From assembly GCA_965220955.1 (NCBI GenBank), contig CBDCRK010000039.1:1-64000 (forward strand): 64,000 nt of DNA, written 5' to 3'. Position 1 is the stretch's first letter. Each line of letters starts with the position of its first letter. Source of the stretch: CBDCRK01 sp965220955 (GTDB lineage Bacteria; Desulfobacterota; Binatia; Bin18; CBDCRK01). Below are positions 53,138-61,130 of the stretch, one piece after another. The position numbers were made by a program, and so were the translations under genes. The notes under the pieces are model-generated. The model was not told where the DNA came from, made no database searches, and saw nothing but the letters and a program-made list of their open reading frames with translations.

Positions 53138-53995
53138 ATGACAGACTTCCATGTTGAGCCTCTCGATGCGAGCTTCGGGGCGATCGTGACCGGACTAAAG
53201 CTCACCGAAATTGACAATACATCCTTCAGCCGGCTCTACGCCGCCTGGCTTGAGCACGCGCTGCTCATTTTCCCGGATCAGCATCTATCGAATGAACAGC
53301 AAGTGAAATTTGCCACACGATTTGGTGATCTGGAGTTTGATCTTGTGGCGATTAGCAATGTGAAAAAAGATGGGAGCCTTCGAGTAGAAGATGATTCAGA
53401 CGGAATCATTCAAGGGCTCAAGGGGAACATGGGCTGGCATTGTGATAGCACCTATATGCCTGTTCAGGCAAAGGGCGCGGTGTTTACGGCGCATGTTGTT
53501 CCGTTGTCTCGCGGGGAAACCGGCTGGGCTGATTTGCGTGCTGGATATGATGCCCTTGACAAAGCCACGAAAGAGAAAATTGCCTCTCTGTCGGCCTATC
53601 ACTCACTCTATTATTCGCAGGAAAAGGCCGGCTTCACCCCCAAAGCGGGGAGCGACTATAGCGGCTATGGTTTTCATGGCCAGGACCCACCGCTAAGACC
53701 CCTTGTCAAAACGCATCCTGAGACCGGGCGGAAGTCCCTTCTGATTGGCCGCCATGCCTACGGCATTCCTGGACTGGACCCGGCTGAATCTGAAAAATTA
53801 CTCCAGTCATTGGTGGACCATACCTGCCAGGCTCCACGCGTCTATCACCACAGTTGGACAGTAGGAGACGCGGTTCTGTGGGATAACCGTCGCCTGCTTC
53901 ACCGGGCCTGCCCATGGGATATGACGGAAGTTCGGGTGATGTACCACGCGAGAATAGCCGGAGACTCGGTGTCTGAATTTGCCGGAACTAGCTAG
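53138..53995 (+). CDS. TauD/TfdA-family 2-oxoglutarate dioxygenase
   Basis: A 285-residue Fe(II)/2-oxoglutarate oxygenase. WHCDSTY supplies His-x-Asp, HRACPWD the distal His, and Arg in TEVRVMYHARI binds 2-oxoglutarate. The N-terminal EPLDASFGAIVTGLKLTEID and PLSRGETGWADLRAGYDAL are typical of TauD/TfdA and (R)-phenoxypropionate dioxygenases. GAGG precedes ATG 53138. Substrate could be a sulfonate, aryloxyalkanoate or other small acid. The gene appears intact and alone. Confidence 0.9.
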   Translation: MTDFHVEPLDASFGAIVTGLKLTEIDNTSFSRLYAAWLEHALLIFPDQHLSNEQQVKFATRFGDLEFDLVAISNVKKDGSLRVEDDSDGIIQGLKGNMGWHCDSTYMPVQAKGAVFTAHVVPLSRGETGWADLRAGYDALDKATKEKIASLSAYHSLYYSQEKAGFTPKAGSDYSGYGFHGQDPPLRPLVKTHPETGRKSLLIGRHAYGIPGLDPAESEKLLQSLVDHTCQAPRVYHHSWTVGDAVLWDNRRLLHRACPWDMTEVRVMYHARIAGDSVSEFAGTS

Positions 53996-55051
53996 TTGCG
54001 ACTTTTTGAAACCGAAACAGTAGTGAGCCCGGATTCCGTTCCCCTTCATCCGGGCTACATTCACCAAGATTCCAAGGCCAGCGCTCGATTTGCGATAACG
54101 CCGCGACCAGGGGCAAAGCCCCTGGAGCCCGAGACGGCGCTCCAGTTTGAGAAGGTGCTGGGCGTGGATGCCAGCATCTGGCTTGGCCTCGAGTCCTACT
54201 ACCAGCTTCATCGGGCCCGAGAGGCCGAGGCTGCCAGTGCGACTGCATCAGCCGCATGGTTGAATGCCTTTCCAGTCGGTGAACTCGTGAAACGTGGCTG
54301 CTTCGGTCGGCCGGAATCGGACGCAGACGCAGTCTCCAAGCTGCTTGCGTTCTTCGGAGTTGGGGCGATTGAAGCATGGACCATGAAGTATGGTCTAGCG
54401 AACGTTGCCTATCGGCATTCACCGAGCTTCAAGAGTAATGAGGCGGCCTTGGCGACCTGGTTACGACTTGGTGAGTTGGATGCAGAGAGCCAGGAGTGCG
54501 CTGACTATAACGAAAGCAGGTTTAGGCACATGGTTAGAGAGATTCGCGGTCTAACGCGTCTGCCCATTGACAAGGCGCTGGCGCACGCACAGCGGCTCTG
54601 TAATCAGTCGGGGGTCGCCCTGGCGCTGGTCAAGCCTCTGCCGCAGACGGCGCTCAGCGGAGCCGCTTGGCGGCTCTCTCCACGGAAAGCCGTCATCCAG
54701 CTGAGCGCGCGTCACAAGACGGATGACCATCTGTGGTTCAGTTTTCTTCATGAGGCTGCACACATTCTGCTTCACAGCAAGAAGGGCGTCTTCGTTGATG
54801 GCGTCAACGATGAGGCTGTTGATCTAGAAGCGGAGGCAAACGAATGGGCTTCGAACACGCTGGTGCCGCGGAGTTACTGGGAGAGGTTCGCTGCAACTTC
54901 GCCCCGGAGTGCGTTGGTTGTCCGTACATTCGCCGATGAGCAGGGAATTGCTCCCGGCATCGTTGTCGGCATGCTCCAGCATACTGGCTACCTGCCCTGG
55001 ACGCATCTGAATGGGCTCAAGGTGAGGCTTAAATGGGAAAAGGCTGAGTAG
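53996..55051 (+). CDS. HigA-like/ImmA-IrrE metallopeptidase, damaged N terminus
   Basis: The frame (351 codons from TTG 53996) carries the second half of an XRE/HigA-type DNA-binding domain (LEPETALQFEKVLGVDASIW LG), a helical middle and an ImmA/IrrE zinc peptidase domain with HEAAH (FLHEAAHILLH). Such fusions cleave or pair with repressors in stress and phage responses. The first HTH helices are missing, and a dispersed repeat (54026-54060) occupies their place, so the native start is lost. Whether a shortened protein is made is unclear. Confidence 0.7.
   Translation: MRLFETETVVSPDSVPLHPGYIHQDSKASARFAITPRPGAKPLEPETALQFEKVLGVDASIWLGLESYYQLHRAREAEAASATASAAWLNAFPVGELVKRGCFGRPESDADAVSKLLAFFGVGAIEAWTMKYGLANVAYRHSPSFKSNEAALATWLRLGELDAESQECADYNESRFRHMVREIRGLTRLPIDKALAHAQRLCNQSGVALALVKPLPQTALSGAAWRLSPRKAVIQLSARHKTDDHLWFSFLHEAAHILLHSKKGVFVDGVNDEAVDLEAEANEWASNTLVPRSYWERFAATSPRSALVVRTFADEQGIAPGIVVGMLQHTGYLPWTHLNGLKVRLKWEKAE
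54026..54060. repeat. Dispersed palindromic repeat in the HigA/ImmA gene
   Basis: AGCCCGGAT (54026-54034) and ATCCGGGCT (54048-54056) form 9-bp arms. The unit matches the repeat at 44661-44694. It lies where the N-terminal DNA-binding helices of the HigA-like domain should be. Confidence 0.75.
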
Positions 55052-55174
55052 CATGGGCTATACGGACGCGGGGAAGGCATGATGGCCGAGTCGGCATACC
55101 ATCCTCCACACAGCGAGGGACAACCCAGCTACTACTGCCAGGAACTCCTCCGCTTCCTCAAATACGTTCAGTTC

Positions 55175-56194
55175 CTATGGTAGCGCGTCTTTCTCAGAAG
55201 GGAAAAGTGTTTGATAATCTTGTTCATGACGAAAAGCCTGTTGCTCAGATGTCAACCCAGTCCCATCTTCTGGACCGAGATCAGCAATCATACATTTGAC
55301 CGACCCGCCTCCTTTGAGCAAAAACTCGGCCACATTGATGAGCACTGGCTCAACCCCTCGATCCCGGATTTGCTTCTGGAGCGTTGCACTCACCCCAGCC
55401 GGCATAAACAGGTGAGAGGTCCCATTCTGGGTCAGCGTAAATGAATTAGCCGCATACAGAGCCGCATCTTCTTTTGTCAACGCAATGAGCTTGTCCTGGA
55501 ATGCCGACTGCAGATGCTCCACATCGGTGGGCATCAAGCCGTCAAGATAGGCCAGCAAAAACTGACGCTGCGGACCAAAAGCGCACAGGGTAGTATCGCC
55601 GTGATAGTAGGCTTCGTCGCGTAATTGGAGCGCAAGAATTTCGGCATCTCTAGCGATTGGGCATAATTCTTTGAGCGCACCAATTTCAGACCGAAACCCA
55701 TACGTTCTTTCATACGGCGGCCAACCAAGGCGGAAGCGGAAACGCTGGTCCCTCACCTGCCCATAGGTAAAGAGGTAACGTCCTCCAGCTGGGAAAAAAT
55801 CGGCCTCGCCTTCAAAGCGGGACTTCAGCCGCAATAGACGAAAGCCGCAGCGTTCCAAAAATTGAGCATACACTGGCTGTTCTCCTGCCCGAGACTGCAA
55901 CAGGTTAGCCAGATAAAAAGTCTTCTGCCCCACGGCGCTCGGAGTATCAAGAGAAAAAAGGAAACCAGCGTTGGCGGGATACACCAGACCGGGGAGCGTA
56001 GGATCAGGGGGCACAACGAGGATACGTACGTTGTACTGCCCAAGTGTTCGGGCAAACGCATGCCACTGTTTGATAGCAGCAGCACGATCAACCTTCTTAC
56101 GTCGCCCCCATCGCGTTCGCGTATGTGGATTCGCTCCACCGACGATCGAAAAATAGCTCGGATCGCCCATCAGGATGAGACGGGAATCAGTCAT
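55175..56194 (-). CDS. Amidinotransferase/dimethylargininase-like hydrolase
   Basis: A 339-residue guanidine-modifying enzyme from ATG 56194, 4 bp after the astA-like stop. MGDPSYFSIVGG and LVYPANAGFLF are the N-terminal family markers. His198 in YYHGDTT and Cys301 in GGGSVKC are the catalytic pair, placed as in DDAH/arginine deiminase superfamily members. AstB, the usual partner of AstA, belongs to the same superfamily but is ~440 residues. By position this enzyme may hydrolyse succinylarginine or free arginine-type guanidines; that is inference. Confidence 0.8.
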   Translation of the reverse strand: MTDSRLILMGDPSYFSIVGGANPHTRTRWGRRKKVDRAAAIKQWHAFARTLGQYNVRILVVPPDPTLPGLVYPANAGFLFSLDTPSAVGQKTFYLANLLQSRAGEQPVYAQFLERCGFRLLRLKSRFEGEADFFPAGGRYLFTYGQVRDQRFRFRLGWPPYERTYGFRSEIGALKELCPIARDAEILALQLRDEAYYHGDTTLCAFGPQRQFLLAYLDGLMPTDVEHLQSAFQDKLIALTKEDAALYAANSFTLTQNGTSHLFMPAGVSATLQKQIRDRGVEPVLINVAEFLLKGGGSVKCMIADLGPEDGTGLTSEQQAFRHEQDYQTLFPSEKDALP

Positions 56195-56198
56195 TGGC

Positions 56199-57233
56199 TC
56201 ACAGGAACGGAATCGCTCCAACCTCCATGCCTTTGTCTAAGTTGAGTGCAGCTGCCTCAGGTTCCGAGCACCGCAGCACCGAGGCATCCGGCTGAGCCGC
56301 AATACGGGCCGCGCAGAATCCGGCCGTGCTTTTCCAGCCAATCAGCAAATCAATCGTCTGCTGCGTCTCTAGATCAGTCTGACTCACTTCGACTTGGTAG
56401 CGGCGAAATTGCTGAATCAGGACAAGATCTTTAACGGGGGCACCATAGAACGGACCAGCATCGAATGGATCAACATGGTTCAGAAAACGCAACCCGACCT
56501 TCTCAAGCAAATGAACCGCACCCTCAGTCTCGCGACCGACTTTGCCAATCTGTTCCTGGACGTCCACCGGCAGCATACACACATATAACGGAACCGAAGG
56601 AAACAAAGCCTCAATAAATTCTTTGTCGGTGATGCTGAGCTTATCGGCTGTGCGAAAGTCGAGCCCAGTCACTCGCTTGCCGTAACACTCCCAAAACAGA
56701 CTTTCACCCTTAGGGGTTAAGAGCGGGAGCATTTCTGCCAGCACCTGGTTCTCAAAGCGATCAGGATACATGGCCAGGTACAGAAAACGGACAAAGGACA
56801 GCTGCTTGCCAATCTTGGCCGGTCCTTTACGAAATGCAGGATCAACGATCAGTCCACCAAGCTCAGTTGGGCCATCCATAGAACGGTGCAGAGAGAGGTA
56901 GGGATGCCGAAACAGCTTTTTGAGCGTTTTGGAATAACGCTCGTCTGTTGCCATCTGGAGATAATAATGTGGATACTCAGGCGTGCCGTGCTTGGCAATC
57001 AGCATCGCGGTCCCGACAATCTTCTTGGTTGTCGCCTCCTCTAACACAAACAGGTATATCCCGTCCTTCGGGGCCGGAAGCTGAGCATCAAAAGATAGCC
57101 GGGACCGCTGAATAAAATCGGCTAAGGCGTTCCGCTCAGTCGGCAAATTAGTCGAATCAAGCATACGCCCAAGACGCAGGACCTGCTCCAGATCATCCAG
57201 TGCAACTTCACGAATGCGGAAGGGAATTAACAT
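56199..57233 (-). CDS. astA: Arginine N-succinyltransferase-like protein
   Basis: A 344-residue AstA-family GNAT-type acyltransferase from ATG 57233. IREVALDDLEQVLRLGRMLD and STNLPTERNAL start the fold. GTAMLIAKHGTPEYPHYYLQ, GPTELGGLIVDPAFRKG and LPLLTPKGESLFWECYGKRVTGLDF are the AstA core, followed by ALFPSVPLYVCMLP. AstA transfers succinyl from succinyl-CoA to the alpha amino group of arginine, the first step of the AST pathway. The rest of that pathway is absent; the amidinotransferase-like gene follows 4 bp later. Confidence 0.85.
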   Translation of the reverse strand: MLIPFRIREVALDDLEQVLRLGRMLDSTNLPTERNALADFIQRSRLSFDAQLPAPKDGIYLFVLEEATTKKIVGTAMLIAKHGTPEYPHYYLQMATDERYSKTLKKLFRHPYLSLHRSMDGPTELGGLIVDPAFRKGPAKIGKQLSFVRFLYLAMYPDRFENQVLAEMLPLLTPKGESLFWECYGKRVTGLDFRTADKLSITDKEFIEALFPSVPLYVCMLPVDVQEQIGKVGRETEGAVHLLEKVGLRFLNHVDPFDAGPFYGAPVKDLVLIQQFRRYQVEVSQTDLETQQTIDLLIGWKSTAGFCAARIAAQPDASVLRCSEPEAAALNLDKGMEVGAIPFL

Positions 57234-57382
57234 ATACGGTCTCTCAGTCAGGAGTAAGGGAAAACAACATTCCCGGACTAGCGTCATTTTTTTTCATTTT
57301 AAATGTCATTTTACAGGACCCGGCGTCGCTCGGTAAGCGCGTGATAGGGGCGTTGGGGGCAAGTATAAGTGGGGACCGATAT

Positions 57383-57421
57383 TACGTTAATTCAAACTTG
57401 ACAACTGACTGAATTAACGTA
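57383..57421. promoter_or_regulatory. Inverted repeat and promoter before the DUF4143-like gene
   Basis: TACGTTAATTCA (57383-57394) and TGAATTAACGTA (57410-57421) are perfect 12-bp arms around 15 bp. TTGACA (57398-57403) lies in the spacer, and TAAATT (57420-57425) follows at 16 bp. The predicted start falls within a base or two of ATG 57433, so the mRNA could be leaderless and the dyad would serve as operator. Confidence 0.6.
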
Positions 57422-57432
57422 AATTCAGTCTT

Positions 57433-57801
57433 ATGTCTGACACCTACATACCCCAAGCTCAGCTTGCACGACTCGAACGCTCCGTGGCGGCCAACAGAGT
57501 CGTGGTGGTGTACGGTCCCAGGCGGGTCGGGAAGACCACCTTGATCCGCCACTATGTCCAGGTCGAGCGGCTGAAATACAACCTGTACACCGGACGATTA
57601 GCCAAGAGTTATTTCTGGCGCACCTACGACCGTCAAGAGATCGACCTAGTCGAGGAGTGGGGAGGACGTATTCATGCCGCGGAAATGAAGTGGTCCGCTC
57701 ACTCCAAAGCCCGTACCCCCCGCGGCTGGAGCGAAGCATATCCCGACAGTTCGTTCCGCGTTGTCCATCAGGACAACTATCTCGACTTCATCACCCAGTA
57801 G
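57433..57801 (+). CDS. Miniature AAA_14/DUF4143-type ATPase, internally deleted
   Basis: A 122-residue protein. Residues 1-45 are the N terminus of an AAA_14 ATPase with Walker A GPRRVGKTTLI (28-38). From about residue 50 it matches the C-terminal DUF4143 restriction-like domain (YFWRTYDRQEIDLVEEWGGR and IHAAEMKWS, with E-x-K). Full proteins are ~380-400 residues; Walker B, sensors and the winged helix are missing, yet the frame is kept. Either a neat in-frame deletion derivative or a remnant. A palindromic promoter precedes it and no ribosome-binding site is visible. Confidence 0.65.
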   Translation: MSDTYIPQAQLARLERSVAANRVVVVYGPRRVGKTTLIRHYVQVERLKYNLYTGRLAKSYFWRTYDRQEIDLVEEWGGRIHAAEMKWSAHSKARTPRGWSEAYPDSSFRVVHQDNYLDFITQ

Positions 57802-57968
57802 ACGTTGCCCTTCACATCGACCTTCATGCCGTCCGGGGCGCCTGGGCGAGGATCTGTACTCATGTCGCAGAATACCCGATCGGAGGCCAAATTCAACATG
57901 CCCGAGTCCCACATCACATCGAGGTCAAAGGCCCGGATATGGCGTCTTGTTTCAGTCTGGCAGGGAGG
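57795..57968 (-). pseudogene. SMP-30/gluconolactonase family, internal fragment
   Basis: TRRHIRAFDLDVMWDSGMLN and CDMSTDPRPGAPDGMKVDVK, then GNVYW, match the middle blade of SMP-30-type lactonases, including the metal/substrate Asp in APDGMKVD. Both ends are missing. It converges with the end of the miniature ATPase. Confidence 0.7.
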
Positions 57969-57970
57969 TG

Positions 57971-58332
57971 TTAAGCAACCCGCTCCAACTGAACAAGTTT
58001 ATTCGTAAAATTGATCAGCAAAGAATAATCCCGCAGCAAATGAGTACCAATGAGGATATGGGCGCCAGCGACAAATGTGGCTTCTGCCGAGACAGTACGG
58101 CCGTCAAAAGAAAAATCGACTAAATACAGAGTCTCCTCGATGATCTGACCTCCGGCTAAGGTAGAAGTCACGCGGCCCACATACCTAACGTTGAGCGAGT
58201 TTTGCAGGCTAAGGGGTAACTCCAAGTCTCCATTAAATCCAATCCAGTGTCGATGATGGCTTCCCAGTCTCGACCAGCAAGCGATACGGTAATAGTAGGC
58301 TCCCCCTCAGGAGAGACACGCCCAAGAATCAC
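57971..58332 (-). pseudogene. Retropepsin-like aspartic protease, frameshifted
   Basis: The frame from GTG 58332 gives VILGRVSPEGEPTITVSLAG, then AIIDTG with the catalytic Asp. Just after DTG the 5 bases GGATT are duplicated (GGATTGGATTTAATGG), shifting the frame. The protein continues in the next frame as NGDLELPLSLQNSLNVRYVG to 57971. Without the duplication it is a ~120-residue clan AA peptidase. Its GTG overlaps the TGA of the upstream gene. Confidence 0.7.
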
Positions 58333-58586
58333 CGGCGATTACCTTTGCGGTAGTAGGTTTCTGAGCCAATCCGCTCAAAAAACAAAGGCGAGAGCAGCCC
58401 TTCAGCGTCTCTTTGATTAATAATGTCCCGGACCGATTTACCAAACCATATACGCCCGCTGCGTGGATCAATTCCCGCTGTCTGCCCCAAGCGATCGGAA
58501 AGATCGTGCTGTTGTTGGTACTCGGCCCAAATCTGATTGGCCTTAACAGAGTTCGTCTCGTCCCAACTCTCGGGTGTTTCCTTCAT
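58329..58586 (-). CDS. Small hypothetical protein upstream of the aspartic protease
   Basis: An 85-residue hydrophilic protein: SWDETNSVKANQIWAEYQQQ, HDLSDRLGQTAGIDPRSGRI and WFGKSVRDIINQRDAEGLLS. Its TGA overlaps the GTG of the aspartic protease, a pairing of small protein plus retropepsin seen in other bacteria. No known domain; possibly an antitoxin-like or chaperone partner. Confidence 0.6.
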   Translation of the reverse strand: MKETPESWDETNSVKANQIWAEYQQQHDLSDRLGQTAGIDPRSGRIWFGKSVRDIINQRDAEGLLSPLFFERIGSETYYRKGNRR

Positions 58587-58842
58587 AGCTCATGCTCTCC
58601 CCAGATCGTTATTTAAGACTACATCCGGCCTTAATTAAAAGGTCTTTTCCTGGATCGAAACCCAAAAGGTATCTGTGCGATTTCGACTTCGGGGAGCGGC
58701 TTTTCCAATTCTCCATTCAAGTCTTTGCACCTCTCCGTGAAGTCTGTCGCGGGGGGGGCCGTCGTGAAGTGTTTGCGTTGCTCCTTCTTGTTGGTGCCGT
58801 TTCCAGACCAGGTAGTGCCCCTCAGAAGAACGCGGCTTATAT
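58587..58842. other. Spacer, nothing assigned
   Basis: A plus-strand frame is open (58592-58945) but has no protein-like pattern or ribosome-binding site. Confidence 0.4.
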
Positions 58843-59001
58843 CTATCCTGTTCCCGACTGCCGAAGAGGTCCTTGCAAGGGTTTGCTCAGGATGGTGCTA
58901 GCCAAGCTACGAGGAGAAACATGCCGCACCCTGATACGATTATGACCGATTTCCGAATCAAATACTTCATTCTGCTTATCCTTCCTCTTGATATACGCCA
59001 T
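58843..59001 (-). CDS. Short hypothetical ORF
   Basis: Fifty-two codons from ATG 59001, with AGGAG about 15 nt upstream: MAYIKRKDKQNEVFDSEIGH then NRIRVRHVSPRSLASTILSK. Basic, no family. It follows the two-helix membrane ORF on the same strand; coding status is uncertain. Confidence 0.25.
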   Translation of the reverse strand: MAYIKRKDKQNEVFDSEIGHNRIRVRHVSPRSLASTILSKPLQGPLRQSGTG

Positions 59002-59019
59002 AAACACAGGTCAATTCTC

Positions 59020-59243
59020 CTAGGAACTCTCGTCCATATCTTCCCCATTATCCTTCTCTTTGCTACGCGGCCACAGCTTCGGCCACACATTGTAGAGAAA
59101 CCAGCAGTAGAGAACACCACCCATGGCTATCTAGCCGCCAGTATCAAGCAACCATGCTAGCACGATAGCTGTCAGAAGCCACCGACGGAACTCATAGCAA
59201 GATTCATAGAGGTTCTCAATAATTTTCAGAATTTTTTGCTCTA
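59020..59243 (-). pseudogene. Small two-helix membrane protein with in-frame TAG
   Basis: In one frame: KILKIIENLYESCYEFRRW LLTAIVLAWLLDTGG, TAG (59131-59133), then IAMGGVLYCWFLYNVWPKLW and a charged tail ending DMDESS. Two hydrophobic helices are apparent. An ATG at 59124 could restart translation. The 5' end is lost at a join with the hydrolase fragment. Confidence 0.35.
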
Positions 59244-59499
59244 ACGCCCTGGGTATCCAGCAGCGCTCTCATGTCATCGATCGACAACGCCTCGGAATAC
59301 GCCGCCGGGTCAGCCGGACTGTCCGACTGACTGTGACCCCGCAGGTCCCAGGTGATGAGCTGATAGTGCTCGGACAGGGCTTCGACCTGGGGGTTCCAGG
59401 CCGCGGTTGTGGCGCTAAAGCCGTGCGTCAGCAGCACGGCCGTCCTGAGCCGTGCGTTTCGTAATAAATATGGACCCCACCACGATCGAGAGTTGGCAT
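59243..59499 (-). pseudogene. Alpha/beta hydrolase, N-terminal fragment with frameshift
   Basis: From ATG 59499: MPTLDRGGVHIYYETHGSG, then one base is missing (about 59440) and the next frame gives AVLLTHGFSATTAAWNPQVE, LITWDLRGHSQSD and IDDMRALLDTQGV. The oxyanion HGF and DLRGHS motifs are present. The nucleophile elbow and everything after are gone at a join near 59243. Confidence 0.75.
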
Positions 59500-59589
59500 G
59501 CCGCGCCTCCATTCAGAACAGTCCAGAATATGCTAAGCTCAGCATCACATCACATTTGACGCGTCAGGGAAACCGCTAAAACCGCTCAC

Positions 59590-59780
59590 CAAGCCCTGAG
59601 CTTTTCCGTCAGGCTGCCAATCCCGGCCGTACAGCTCGCTAATCAGGTCGGTTGCTAGAAAGGTAAACGGATAGGCCAACAGGCCGGCCGGAATCACAAA
59701 CCAGCCCAGATCAACAAACTTGGTGATGCCAACGACATTGCCCAGGGTCAGCGAGGTGAGAAAAATACCGGCCAAAAAGG
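59590..59780 (-). pseudogene. Queuosine precursor transporter (YhhQ/QPTR), N-terminal fragment
   Basis: FLAGIFLTSLTLGNVVGITK, WFVIPAGLLAYPFTFLATDL and ISELYGRDW match the first helices of the VUT/YhhQ family, with the TDLISE(L/V)YG signature. Sequence similarity ends at about 59600 and the remaining helices are missing. Confidence 0.75.
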
Positions 59781-59920
59781 AATAGCAGACATGGCTGGAA
59801 TGGGTCGACTAGGCCGAGGAGATGGTATCAAAAGTGGAGTCCCGCATACAAGCGGGACTCCCAAACACGCGCGGTGTGGTTTTGCAAGTCGCCCTACCGG
59901 GCTGCCCCCTCTCCCCTGGA

Positions 59921-61130
59921 GGGCTCACGGCACGACAGTTTTGGGCAAGAGGGGGAGATGGGGGACGAAGGCGAAGTCGGTCCATAAGGGGCGGCCGAGG
60001 GCGAGCCGACGGGCGAAGAGGCGCAAGCCGAGTTGGAGGACACTGTATTGCCAGCGATGGCCGCGGGTGAGTTCGCGCCGCAGCACCCGCGAGCGCACCA
60101 CGTGGGTGCCTAAGCTGCTCATCCAGGCCGATGCCAGCGCCAAGACCAACCAGAGCCGATTCGCGTGGGCGGGGCGGCGCACGTGGCTGCGCTGCCAGTG
60201 CCAGCCGCTAGACTTGAGATCTTTGAACGCCGCCTCTTCCCACATCCGTATCCCATACCAGGCGGCCTGCGCCTGGGGCCAATTGGTCAGTAACAGCCAC
60301 GGCTGGGCGGCGCGCCGCCGCCACTGCCCCACGACCCAGTAGGAGCGCCAGCCCGCGTTCTTGAACACCTCTACGGCCCCGTGCCACCGCTTGCCGGGGG
60401 CCGGCACCAAGGCCCCAATCTCCCCCTCCTGGCCACCGACTTGGACGTGCACCCGCCGTTGGACCCGAACCAGGAAATACCACCCCCGCTGGGCAATCGC
60501 CTCCAGCAGGGCGGGACTCGTGCCCAGCCCCCGATCTGCCTGCACGAGGATTTGACTCTGCGGCGGGAAGACCGGGGCGAGTTGGTCCAGCAGGTGCATA
60601 ATCAACCCCACTTGCCCCATCGGCCACGCCGCGGGCCGATAACACCACCACGCCACCGGTAAGGCCCGGCCCCGATAGGCAATGCTCACGACCATGGCCT
60701 TGAGATGCTCCTGTAAGCTCGTCTCGTCCACCAACAAGACAATCACGGCGCGGGACCCCAGCCGGGCCACGATCCAGGCGGCCAGCGCCGTGGCCCCGGC
60801 CTGCCAGTCCACCCGCGGGTTCGCCACAAACCGCTGCAAGCGCCGCTCCACCGTATCCGGTTTCCCCCAATGCGCCAGGGCCTCCGCCACCCGCCGCAAC
60901 GTACACCGCCGACTGGCCACAACTCCCCAACTCAACGCCGCTAGCTCCTTCGCCTGCGACGCCCGGAGATGTGGAAACTGCCGTGCAATGCGCGCACTCC
61001 ACTGATATACTGCCCCCTGCTCACTCATGGCCCCCTCCTGCCTTGCTTGGGATGGTTGCTCACCCAAACATGACCCGACGGGGGCTCATGGGTCAACCCG
61101 CTCCCTCCCAAACTGTCGTGTCCTCAGCCC
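59921..61130. mobile_element. IS4-family insertion sequence, ~1.2 kb
   Basis: Terminal inverted repeats of about 25 bp. The left end GGGCTCACGGCACGACAGTT then TTGGG (59921-59945) matches the reverse complement of the right end (61107-61130) with three mismatches and one gap. One transposase gene fills the element. The flanks (CTCCCCTGGA on the left, AGCGGGGGAGAGGGG on the right) are both parts of the dispersed GC-rich repeat, so the element seems inserted in a repeat; no clear target duplication is visible. Confidence 0.85.
59925..61028 (-). CDS. IS4-family DDE transposase
   Basis: A 367-residue transposase from ATG 61028 (AGGAGGGGG just upstream). The catalytic residues are Asp in VLLVDETS, Asp in LVQADRGLG, and Glu in the exact Y-x2-R-x3-E-x6-K signature of IS4 enzymes (YGIRMWEEAAFKDLK). 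The N-terminal part (ARIARQFPHLRASQAKELAA) binds DNA. The stop codon lies within the left inverted repeat. It looks intact and may be active. Confidence 0.93.
   Translation of the reverse strand: MSEQGAVYQWSARIARQFPHLRASQAKELAALSWGVVASRRCTLRRVAEALAHWGKPDTVERRLQRFVANPRVDWQAGATALAAWIVARLGSRAVIVLLVDETSLQEHLKAMVVSIAYRGRALPVAWWCYRPAAWPMGQVGLIMHLLDQLAPVFPPQSQILVQADRGLGTSPALLEAIAQRGWYFLVRVQRRVHVQVGGQEGEIGALVPAPGKRWHGAVEVFKNAGWRSYWVVGQWRRRAAQPWLLLTNWPQAQAAWYGIRMWEEAAFKDLKSSGWHWQRSHVRRPAHANRLWLVLALASAWMSSLGTHVVRSRVLRRELTRGHRWQYSVLQLGLRLFARRLALGRPLWTDFAFVPHLPLLPKTVVP

Noticed and set aside
41456..59133. Stop-codon reassignment as explanation of in-frame TAG and TGA
   Set aside because: Intact genes in the window end with TAA, TAG and TGA alike, and the internal stops replace different residues in genes damaged in other ways.
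59791..60342. 183-codon plus-strand ORF
   Set aside because: Runs across the IS end and antisense to the transposase.
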